The translations under genes and the position numbers were made by a program. Source: Fibrobacter sp. UBA4373 (lineage in GTDB: Bacteria > Fibrobacterota > Fibrobacteria > Fibrobacterales > Fibrobacteraceae). Taken from it: a stretch of DNA of 5,354 nucleotides. The notes under the pieces are model-generated. The model saw only the letters and a list, made by a program, of their open reading frames with translations, searched no databases and was not told the DNA's origin. The stretch lies in the NCBI GenBank assembly GCA_002390045.1, contig DGSB01000014.1, forward strand, positions 1 to 5,354, given 5' to 3'. This document shows positions 1 to 5,354 of the stretch, piece by piece; positions within the stretch are counted from its first letter, which is position 1, and the number at the start of each line of letters is the position of its first letter.

Positions 1-201
1 TTGCTTTGGATTTGGATCGATTTCTTTGGAATGCTTTCGCTTTCGTACCGAGGCGTCGATTTCCAATGGATGCCTTTTGTGATTTTACCGCTCGCTTTTT
101 TACCGGTCTTCTGGATGCATCCCTATAAAAAGGAAACGCGTTTTTTGCTCGCTGTGATTTGGGCTACGGCATGGACGCTTTCTTACGCCTGGTCTCCGTA
201 A
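1..201 (+). CDS. C-terminal fragment of an unidentified membrane protein
   Basis: An open frame enters from the left edge and ends at a TAA at 199-201. About 66 residues are visible. The frame opens with TTG at base 1, but this is probably an internal leucine codon because the gene appears cut by the window edge. The peptide is strongly hydrophobic and aromatic (about six tryptophans). It shows a likely membrane span around residues 23-38, a short basic loop (HPYKKETR), and a second span around residues 47-63, ending in AWSP. No catalytic motif is visible and I do not recognise the family. No competing long frame is seen on the opposite strand here. It converges on the yciO-like gene with only 15 bases between the stop codons. 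A real membrane-protein tail is likely; its function is unknown. Confidence 0.55.
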   Translation: MLWIWIDFFGMLSLSYRGVDFQWMPFVILPLAFLPVFWMHPYKKETRFLLAVIWATAWTLSYAWSP

Positions 202-202
202 G
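182..202. repeat. Short inverted repeat at the convergent gene ends
   Basis: CTTACG (182-187) and CGTAAG (197-202) form a perfect 6-bp inverted repeat around a 9-base loop, overlapping the stop codon of the plus-strand gene. No T-run follows the stem on either strand, so it does not meet the usual pattern of an intrinsic terminator. It lies where both converging transcripts would end, which is the only reason to record it. It may be chance. Confidence 0.2.
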
Positions 203-216
203 CGGTTGTGCAAAAA

Positions 217-825
217 TCAAGGTTCCGGCAAAAGTTCACCGCGGATGACTTCGATGGAATCTCCCACGAGACTGATGATGTTTGTCGGGTGAATTTCGAT
301 TGAACCGCAATCAATCATCAGGTCGACGCTGTGCTGGAAAAGCTTCCAGAGGTCATCCGGCTCCGTGAAAATTTCATCATCCGAAAGTTTCGCCGCGGTA
401 CTCAAAATAGGTTTGTCGTAAACTCGGAAGAGTTCCTTGAAAAAAGGATGTTCCGGCATACGGAATCCGACTTCTGGACGCTTGACATCCAGTTTACGAG
501 CAATCGAAGGATCGGCGGGAAGAATAAATGTATAAGGACCAGGAACGCGACGCTTCATGATCTGGAATGCAAAATTGCTGACATGAGCAAATTCGGAAGC
601 TTTGCGAATATCCGGAAGGATGATTGCCATGACGAATTTTTTCATCGGCTTTTTCAGCTGATAAAGACGATGGATTGCTTTGGACGATTGCGCATTGCAA
701 CCGATTGCATAACCGGATTCTGTCGGGTAAAGGACGAGTCCGTCTTTGTCAAGGATATCCGCAGCCTGTTTGACAAGGCGTGCTTGCGGATTCAGAGGGT
801 GTACTTCCAGTCGCGTTGAATTCAT
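217..825 (-). CDS. yciO: YciO-type Sua5/YciO/YrdC family protein
   Basis: This 202-residue protein is the size of E. coli YciO and matches it along its length as I recall that sequence. Visible blocks are the N-terminal HPLNPQARLVKQAADIL, the nucleotide-pocket motif YPTESGYAIGC (33-43), lysines 58-63 (LKKPMKK), PGPYTFIL (95-102), GFRMPEHP (120-127), LSTAAKLS (141-148), HPTNIISL (179-186) and a terminal VIRGE. Relatives TsaC/Sua5 make threonylcarbamoyl-AMP from threonine, bicarbonate and ATP for the tRNA t6A modification. Here the TsaC-type S-A-N motif is replaced by S-T-A-A, as in the YciO branch, whose physiological role is less certain, so I do not call it the t6A enzyme. Likely cytosolic. 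ATG at 823-825 is preceded by only a weak GAG, 13 nt after the yraN-like stop, consistent with being last in the operon. Confidence 0.88.
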   Translation of the reverse strand: MNSTRLEVHPLNPQARLVKQAADILDKDGLVLYPTESGYAIGCNAQSSKAIHRLYQLKKPMKKFVMAIILPDIRKASEFAHVSNFAFQIMKRRVPGPYTFILPADPSIARKLDVKRPEVGFRMPEHPFFKELFRVYDKPILSTAAKLSDDEIFTEPDDLWKLFQHSVDLMIDCGSIEIHPTNIISLVGDSIEVIRGELLPEP

Positions 826-838
826 AGTGCGCTCAAAT

Positions 839-1243
839 TTAACATTCGGGAATGACGCGTGTGGCTACAAAAGCGTCCGGATAATGCTTTAGAACGAGCT
901 TTCCGAAGCGCATGTCGACGCTAATGACGTCAAACCTACATTTTTGATTTTGTCCGCCGTGAAAATGCAAAAAATGGGCTGCCGTTTTCCAAACCTGGTA
1001 CTGCTTTTTTGAATTGACACGGCTTGCCGGATTGCCTGCTAGCGGATCCCAAACGGACTTGACTTCCACGAATAGGATAACGCCTTGGGAATTTTTGGCA
1101 ACGATATCCAGTTCTCCGTTCTTATAGCGGTAATTTCTCGAAAGGATTGTGCAACCGTTTCGGCAAAGAAATGCGGCGGCATGCAGTTCGGCAAATTGTC
1201 CTTTTTGTTTATTGTAACATACTCTGTTTTTGGAAGCAATCAT
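839..1243 (-). CDS. yraN: YraN/UPF0102 family putative endonuclease
   Basis: The 134-residue length is typical for the UPF0102/YraN family, which has a PD-(D/E)XK (Holliday-junction-resolvase-like) fold. The family pattern is all present: an early KGQFAELHAAAFL helix with Glu19, then GCTILSRNYR, GELDIVA (43-49) with Asp46, LFVEVKS (57-63) with the E60-x-K62 pair, a basic Q-rich helix (RVNSKKQYQVWKTAAHFL, 75-92), and CRFDVISVD (102-110). The candidate metal-binding residues (Glu19, Asp46, Glu60, Lys62) are therefore intact. It is a soluble cytosolic protein; the exact substrate is not settled for the family. The start is the ATG at 1241-1243, sharing bases with the kinase stop as ATGA. There is no Shine-Dalgarno sequence upstream, so translation probably depends on ribosomes finishing the kinase gene. 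Confidence 0.9.
   Translation of the reverse strand: MIASKNRVCYNKQKGQFAELHAAAFLCRNGCTILSRNYRYKNGELDIVAKNSQGVILFVEVKSVWDPLAGNPASRVNSKKQYQVWKTAAHFLHFHGGQNQKCRFDVISVDMRFGKLVLKHYPDAFVATRVIPEC
1240..1243 (-). promoter_or_regulatory. ATGA stop/start overlap, kinase to yraN
   Basis: On the minus strand the bases read ATGA: the kinase ends with TGA (1242-1240) and the yraN-like gene starts with ATG (1243-1241). The 17 bases before this ATG are T/C/G mixed with no purine-rich Shine-Dalgarno block. Termination-reinitiation coupling is the likely way the second gene is translated. Confidence 0.75.
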
Positions 1244-2724
1244 TGTGCAAGCAAACCGAGAATACGGAGTTCGGAAATCGCAAAGTCATTGGATTCGTTG
1301 ACAATATACGCATCATCCAAAAACACTTGAATTTCGGTTGTTTCCATCGGTTTCATCGTTGGATATTGCACGCCTTTGATATCTTCTAAGTGAATCGTTT
1401 GGCGAAAACCTTCCTTGGTCAACAACGAAAGCGTTTTGGGTTTGTTGAAAATACGGAAGCGGTCGCCGAATTCGTCATCAACAGATTTTTGGAAGCCCGT
1501 TGCAAGTCCGATGTTCGTAACGATTGTCGGCTGATCAAAGTCGAGAATGCAGATCGGTGCGCGGGAATTTGTCGGCATGGGAAGGAGCCATGCTGTCCTT
1601 AAATTTTTATCGAGAAGATTGGATTCGTCGTAATCGTCGTCTCCTTCCATGTCGCGTTCTTCGTGGGCGGCGCGGATTTCGACTCCTGAAACTTCTTGCA
1701 AAGTTTTAGGAGGCTTGTACGTCAGCAAGAATGCGAGAATTAAAAGGATTAAAAGCGGAAACAGCGCAATCGCAAAAAGCATTGCATGTTTATTCGTGAA
1801 TTTAAAGACTTTGTCTGTAACCTGGTTTGAAATCAGCGGGCGGTTTTTGATAAGATTTCGAATGCTCATCGTATCGTGCCCGTGACGTTCTCCCGGATGC
1901 AAAGGCGCAAAGACAATGTCGAGTGCGTCCAAAAATTCCTGCATATCCTTAAAACGATCGGCAACGCTTTTCTTGAGACATTTGAGAATGAGCTTTGCAA
2001 GACCCTTGGGCATGTCCGGGCGGAAGTTCTCCGGATTGGGAGGATCTTCTTGCACATGCTTCATGGCGATTTCAATCGGCTTTGAACCGGTAAACGGCAA
2101 TCGACCGCAGGTCATTTCGAACAAAATAACGCCCAGGCTGTAAATGTCGGAACCAATGGAAACTTCGTCCCCATGGCATTGCTCCGGAGACATGTACTCC
2201 GGGGTTCCCATCGTCATTCCGGTCAGAGTCAAACGTTCGGCCGATTGAATGTGCGAAATTCCAAAGTCCATCAGATACACACGGTTGTCGTGAGTAATCA
2301 TGATATTTGACGGCTTCACGTCGCGGTGGACAATGCCTTTGCTATGGGCATAGAGAAGTCCACGAGCAACCTGTTTGGCGATGATTTCGATCGCGTCAAA
2401 ATCCAGACGGCGTCGATGTTCAAGGACTTCGGAAAGGGTGCTACCTTTCACATAGGTCATTGCAATAAAAAGCTGGTTTCCTTGCTTTCCAAAATCAAAA
2501 ACCTGCACCAGGTTTTGATGGTCCAGCTCTTTCATCGCTTGCGCTTCCATGTAGAAGCGTTCAATGGATTCCTTGTCCGAAGAGGCGTCAAGGACTTTAA
2601 GGGCGACTTCTCGTTTCAGATTTTTTTGCAGAGCCTTATACACATAGCCCATGCCACCTTTTCCGAGAACGCCTAAAAGTTCGTAATTTTCATTGAACGG
2701 TCGAGGAAATTTTTCTACGGTCAT
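1240..2724 (-). CDS. Transmembrane Ser/Thr protein kinase with a discoidin-like extracytoplasmic domain
   Basis: This 494-residue Hanks-type kinase starts at the ATG at 2722-2724, which overlaps the transporter stop. An upstream ATG (2778) would add 18 residues and 58 bp of overlap and is less likely. The catalytic domain (about 14-270) looks complete and active: Gly-rich loop GKGGMG (21-26), ATP Lys43 in VALKVL, helix-C Glu60, HRDVKPSN (133-140) with catalytic Asp135, DFG (153-155), an activation loop with Thr166, 168, 171 and 174, SPE (179-181), and the domain-stabilising SDIYSLGV. It is an RD kinase, so activation-loop autophosphorylation is expected. A basic linker (275-313) precedes one membrane span (about 314-336), consistent with a cytosolic N-terminus. 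Residues 345-490 lie outside. The order of acidic patch, LLDKNLRTAW, a GFQKS block, NKPKTLSLLTKEG and a final AISELRILG resembles discoidin/NADase-type glycan-binding domains. There are no PASTA repeats. The ligand is unknown. The FHA-ABC partner is directly upstream. Confidence 0.93.
   Translation of the reverse strand: MTVEKFPRPFNENYELLGVLGKGGMGYVYKALQKNLKREVALKVLDASSDKESIERFYMEAQAMKELDHQNLVQVFDFGKQGNQLFIAMTYVKGSTLSEVLEHRRRLDFDAIEIIAKQVARGLLYAHSKGIVHRDVKPSNIMITHDNRVYLMDFGISHIQSAERLTLTGMTMGTPEYMSPEQCHGDEVSIGSDIYSLGVILFEMTCGRLPFTGSKPIEIAMKHVQEDPPNPENFRPDMPKGLAKLILKCLKKSVADRFKDMQEFLDALDIVFAPLHPGERHGHDTMSIRNLIKNRPLISNQVTDKVFKFTNKHAMLFAIALFPLLILLILAFLLTYKPPKTLQEVSGVEIRAAHEERDMEGDDDYDESNLLDKNLRTAWLLPMPTNSRAPICILDFDQPTIVTNIGLATGFQKSVDDEFGDRFRIFNKPKTLSLLTKEGFRQTIHLEDIKGVQYPTMKPMETTEIQVFLDDAYIVNESNDFAISELRILGLLAQ
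2721..2724 (-). promoter_or_regulatory. ATGA stop/start overlap, FHA-ABC transporter to kinase
   Basis: The minus strand reads ATGA: the transporter stops at TGA (2723-2721) and the kinase starts at ATG (2724-2722). A purine-rich AAGAAAG four bases upstream, encoding the transporter's Lys-Lys tail, can serve as a weak ribosome binding site. This fixes the kinase start at MTVEKF and points to coupled synthesis of the two proteins. Confidence 0.8.
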
Positions 2725-4802
2725 TTTGCTTTCTTCATGGTTTCTAACGCGAATACTGTCATAATATAAATTATGCACGCAATCCCGGTAGGGAGAACTA
2801 TATCAAAAAGGGTTGGTTCAAGCCCAGTGAAAACACTCTGCAACGCGGATTGATCGAAGCTGGTCCATACAGCGTTGCTAAGGATTTGTGCTAAAGGAGT
2901 CATTTGGTCTTTGGAAACAAGGGCTCCAGAAAGAGCGATCTGTGGCAGGATGATCAACGGAAGAAACGCGTTTGCCTGCCCCGGATTTTTGGCAAAAGAA
3001 CTCAGCAAAAGTCCTGCGGCGGAAGCAGGTAAAACCGTTGCAATCAGAATCAGGCAAAGAAAAACCGAAGGATAGACTTCGATGTTGTCTGCAAAAAAAC
3101 TGTAGGCAATCGTGGTTTCTAAAAAGGCAAAAAAGCTGGTAAAAAGAAGCTTAGAGCAGAGGACCGCATAAGGGGAAGTTCCTTTGCGGAATTCATCGAG
3201 CAGCAAGTCTTTTTCTTGTACGATTTCGCGCACGGAAAGCGAAAGGGCAAACCAGTTTGCGCATAAGACAAGCGCAAACGCGGCAACCCAGAGCGAGGAT
3301 GTTCTCGAAAAAATCTGCGAAAGCAAAAAGCCGACAATCATCGGCTGAAGGATCAGCGAAAGCGCCTTTCCGCGGTCCCTGAACCATTGCTTGAACAGCA
3401 ACGAAAAGAAGTAAAAGAACATTTCTTTTTTAGGAACTTTTGGGAAAAAAATAGGAGTCGCTTCCGGTTCTTCGATCGCATTTCCATATCCGGATTCCGT
3501 CCAATTGGATGCGGTACGATCGGACAGGGTTTCTAGGATTCCTTCGGGATCTTCTGCGTTAAAGAAACGGAAGGCGTCTTTGGGCGTTCCGTAAAATCCC
3601 ATTTGACCTTGATGGATTAACAAAACTTCGTCCGAAACTTGTAGCGCTTCGTAGCTGTGAGTCGTTAAGATGACCGTGTGCCCTTTGGATGCAAGAATTT
3701 TTAAATGGGCGCAAAGGCGCTTGGCGTTCAAAGGATCTAGTCCCGAAAGAGGCTCATCTAAAAGAATCAATCCCGGTCCGCCCATCAGCTGGGAAGCGAT
3801 GGCGACGCGGCGGCGTTCGCCTCCGGAAAGGACTCCGACGCGGCTGTCTTTTAAGGCGTCGATGTGCAACAACTGCAACAAACTATGAGCTCTTGCGTCG
3901 GTTTCTTTTTCCGAATAATCCTTGGGGAGTGTAATGCGAGCTGCCAAACGGAGCGTCTCCATAACGGTCAGAGAATCTCGAAGCAAAGGCTCTTGCGGTA
4001 AATAGGCGATTTCGCGGCGAACGTCGCCCTCTTCATGATCGATACAATCCAGATGGATGGAACCTTTGGATTTGCGCACTTTTCCGGCGAGAAGCTCCAA
4101 GAATGTACTTTTCCCTTGACCGCTCATGCCGATGATCGAAAGGATCTTTCCTGCGGGTAACGAGAATCGGATGTCCTGAAGAATTTCCCGATGGGAAAGC
4201 TCGACGGAAATGTCTTTGACAACAAGCGAGAAGCCGATGTCCTTTTGGTGCAGAAATAAATTTCCGTCGCGAAATTCGATAAGGCACCACGGTAATTTTA
4301 GCGTTCCGTGATTTTCTAGGTAAAGCGTTCGATGCCAAATCTGATGGGCAAAGACGAGCTTTAATCGCTTGCCAGCGAGGGTTGCTTTCGCAAGAATTTT
4401 CGGGCAAGCGGGGTGGAGGATTGTCCCCGGTTCGTCATCGTTTGTTCCGCGGTGGAGAAGGAGAGGTTTTCCCGGTGTCAGCGGAATGGCGGGGACATTT
4501 TCAATGGAGCGCACATGCGAAAGCGAAAGCTCTCCCTGCTTCAGCGCAAAACGGAGCTGTTGCAGACCGAGCATAAACACATCGCCATGGTGAATTTCTT
4601 TTTCTTGAATGCTATTCCCTTCGAATAGAGTTCCCGAAGTTTGACTTAAATTGGTAAAGATCCAATGTCCGTCACGAAATTCAATTTTGGCATGGTGCCT
4701 CGAAACAGAGGCGTCCTTCAGAGGAAAGTCTACGTCTTTCCCGCGCCCAATCAGGAACGGGGCGTTTGCAGAAATTTTCTGAACGAAAAATGTGGAAGCC
4801 AT
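2721..4802 (-). CDS. FHA domain-containing ABC transporter, ATPase and permease fused (ABCG-like half-transporter)
   Basis: This 693-residue protein has three parts. (1) An N-terminal FHA domain (about 1-88): IGRG (18-21) with Arg20, SVSRHHA (32-38) with Ser34 and His37, and TSGT (55-58), where the usual Asn of NGT is Ser. FHA domains bind phosphothreonine. (2) After a linker (about 89-195), an ATPase domain (about 196-430): Walker A GMSGQGKST (225-233), Q-loop Gln270, signature LSGGE (325-329), Walker B LILLDE (345-350), D-loop SGLD (353-356) and switch His382. (3) A membrane domain with about six spans (roughly 480-498, 503-523, 551-570, 577-603, 611-629, 665-687). The ATPase-then-membrane order is that of ABCG/ABC-2 exporters, so it should work as a homodimer in the inner membrane. 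The substrate cannot be told. The start is secure: a stop in the same frame lies five codons before the ATG. The layout recalls mycobacterial Rv1747, which has two FHA domains and is phosphorylated by PknF. The adjoining kinase is the obvious candidate partner. Confidence 0.93.
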   Translation of the reverse strand: MASTFFVQKISANAPFLIGRGKDVDFPLKDASVSRHHAKIEFRDGHWIFTNLSQTSGTLFEGNSIQEKEIHHGDVFMLGLQQLRFALKQGELSLSHVRSIENVPAIPLTPGKPLLLHRGTNDDEPGTILHPACPKILAKATLAGKRLKLVFAHQIWHRTLYLENHGTLKLPWCLIEFRDGNLFLHQKDIGFSLVVKDISVELSHREILQDIRFSLPAGKILSIIGMSGQGKSTFLELLAGKVRKSKGSIHLDCIDHEEGDVRREIAYLPQEPLLRDSLTVMETLRLAARITLPKDYSEKETDARAHSLLQLLHIDALKDSRVGVLSGGERRRVAIASQLMGGPGLILLDEPLSGLDPLNAKRLCAHLKILASKGHTVILTTHSYEALQVSDEVLLIHQGQMGFYGTPKDAFRFFNAEDPEGILETLSDRTASNWTESGYGNAIEEPEATPIFFPKVPKKEMFFYFFSLLFKQWFRDRGKALSLILQPMIVGFLLSQIFSRTSSLWVAAFALVLCANWFALSLSVREIVQEKDLLLDEFRKGTSPYAVLCSKLLFTSFFAFLETTIAYSFFADNIEVYPSVFLCLILIATVLPASAAGLLLSSFAKNPGQANAFLPLIILPQIALSGALVSKDQMTPLAQILSNAVWTSFDQSALQSVFTGLEPTLFDIVLPTGIACIIYIMTVFALETMKKAK

Positions 4803-4817
4803 AGCGACAGAAAATTA
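4803..4817 (-). promoter_or_regulatory. Junction between aminotransferase stop and FHA-ABC start
   Basis: The aminotransferase TAA (4817-4815) is followed by 12 bases, TTTTCTGTCGCT, and then the transporter ATG. There is no Shine-Dalgarno sequence in this pyrimidine-rich spacer. The TAA is in the same frame as the transporter, so no upstream start is possible without crossing it. The short gap suggests one transcript, with no room for a separate promoter except inside the aminotransferase gene. Confidence 0.6.
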
Positions 4818-5354
4818 TTGCAGCGCGCGGATACCCTTTTCAAAACGTTCCGCTGCAGCGGTAAGCGTTTCCATGGAGGCGGCATACGAAAAGCGCACAT
4901 AACCTTCGCGACCAAAGGCGCTTCCCGGCACAATGGCAAGTCCGACGGTTTCTAACAAATAGGTGCAGAATTCGACGGAATTCGTCACGAGCGTTCCAGC
5001 GGGAGTTTTCTTTCCGAATAAAGCGCTGATATCGGCAAAGAGGTAGAACGCTCCATTCGGAACGCGAAGCGAAACGCCAGGAATCTGCGAAATTTTTCCA
5101 TAAAGGAAATCCCGGCGACGACGGAATTCATCCCGCATTTTGTACACGACGTCGAGAGGCATTTTCAAAGCTTTTTCCGCTGCATACTGGGCGATGTTTG
5201 ACGGATGATGAGTCGTCTGACCTTGCGCCTTTGCAATGAGCTTTGCGATTTCTTTCGGAGCTGCGACGTAACCCGTACGCCAACCCGTCATGCAGTGGGA
5301 CTTGGAAAGACCATTGATAACAAGCGTGCGTTCATACATTCCTTCAAAAGAAGC
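4815..5354 (-). CDS. PLP-dependent class I aminotransferase, C-terminal part (aspartate aminotransferase-like)
   Basis: The gene runs off the right edge. The last 179 residues are visible, roughly the C-terminal 45 percent of a family of about 390-400 residues. The frame continues upstream of the first visible ATG with ASFEG, so that ATG is internal. NGLSKSHCMTGWRTGY carries the Lys that forms the Schiff base with pyridoxal phosphate (visible residue 18) and the following phosphate-contacting Arg (26). QTTHHPSNIAQYAA, PNGAFYLFADIS, and VRFSYAAS with the Arg (154) that binds the substrate carboxylate are also typical. The enzyme would transfer an amino group between an amino acid such as aspartate and 2-oxoglutarate in the cytosol. 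The exact substrate (aspartate, prephenate, alanine or aromatic) cannot be set from this part. Nothing visible is broken. It is the furthest upstream member of the gene string seen here. Confidence 0.92.
   Translation of the reverse strand, partial: ASFEGMYERTLVINGLSKSHCMTGWRTGYVAAPKEIAKLIAKAQGQTTHHPSNIAQYAAEKALKMPLDVVYKMRDEFRRRRDFLYGKISQIPGVSLRVPNGAFYLFADISALFGKKTPAGTLVTNSVEFCTYLLETVGLAIVPGSAFGREGYVRFSYAASMETLTAAAERFEKGIRALQ

Noticed and set aside
182..216. Bidirectional intrinsic terminator between the convergent genes
   Set aside because: The stem is only 6 bp with a 9-base loop, and no T-run follows on either strand in the right place, so it is kept only as a weak inverted repeat.
331..819. 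162-codon plus-strand open frame opposite the yciO-like gene
   Set aside because: It lies wholly antisense to a gene with clear family motifs, and its translation has no recognisable domain or hydrophobic pattern. It is a shadow of the real gene.
2326..2676. 116-codon plus-strand frame opposite the kinase
   Set aside because: It is antisense to the conserved catalytic core (HRD to Gly-rich loop) and shows no independent coding signal.
2725..2778. Upstream kinase start adding 18 residues
   Set aside because: The added residues precede the kinase fold, contain nothing conserved, and would require a 58-bp overlap. The ATGA overlap start is more economical.
4257..4276. Inverted repeat around aatttc...gaaatt in the transporter gene
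   Set aside because: It is a 6-bp palindrome within coding sequence, explained by Phe/Glu/Ile codons. Nothing suggests an operator.
4033..4407. 124-codon minus-strand frame inside the transporter gene
   Set aside because: It is out of frame with the FHA-ABC gene across its Walker A region; its translation is basic, low in order and shows no family motif.

Overview
The window holds a compact block of five genes, all read on the minus strand, plus the tail of one plus-strand gene that converges on it. In transcription order (right to left) the block is: a PLP-dependent class I aminotransferase (3' part only), an FHA-domain ABC transporter with its ATPase and membrane domains fused (693 aa), a transmembrane serine/threonine protein kinase (494 aa), a YraN/UPF0102 nuclease-fold protein (134 aa) and a YciO-type member of the Sua5/YciO/YrdC family (202 aa). 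Gaps are +12 nt, ATGA overlap, ATGA overlap and +13 nt, so co-transcription from a promoter beyond the right edge is the simplest reading. No RNA gene, mobile element, CRISPR array or long non-coding stretch is visible. Coding density is close to complete.

Organism: base composition looks mid-range and all genes are of bacterial type. A membrane kinase with an extracytoplasmic C-terminal domain beside an FHA-ABC exporter suggests a lineage rich in Ser/Thr kinase signalling. A Gram-negative group such as Fibrobacterota is my guess, but nothing in the window proves it. Nothing suggests recent transfer.

Regions: 1-201 is the C-terminal end of an unidentified, tryptophan-rich membrane protein (+). 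217-825 is the yciO-like gene and 839-1243 the yraN-like gene. 1240-2724 is the kinase, with a cytosolic catalytic domain, one membrane span and an outer domain resembling discoidin-like/NADase-type glycan-binding folds. 2721-4802 is the FHA-ABC transporter, and 4815-5354 the aminotransferase fragment.

The central point is the translationally coupled FHA-ABC transporter and transmembrane kinase. FHA domains bind phosphothreonine, so a kinase made directly with an FHA-bearing exporter suggests export gated by phosphorylation, with the kinase's outer domain as sensor. The nearest described parallel is mycobacterial Rv1747 with PknF, whose kinase has a different outer part. The flanking aminotransferase, yraN and yciO look like housekeeping genes, and a role for them in the signalling pair is not shown.
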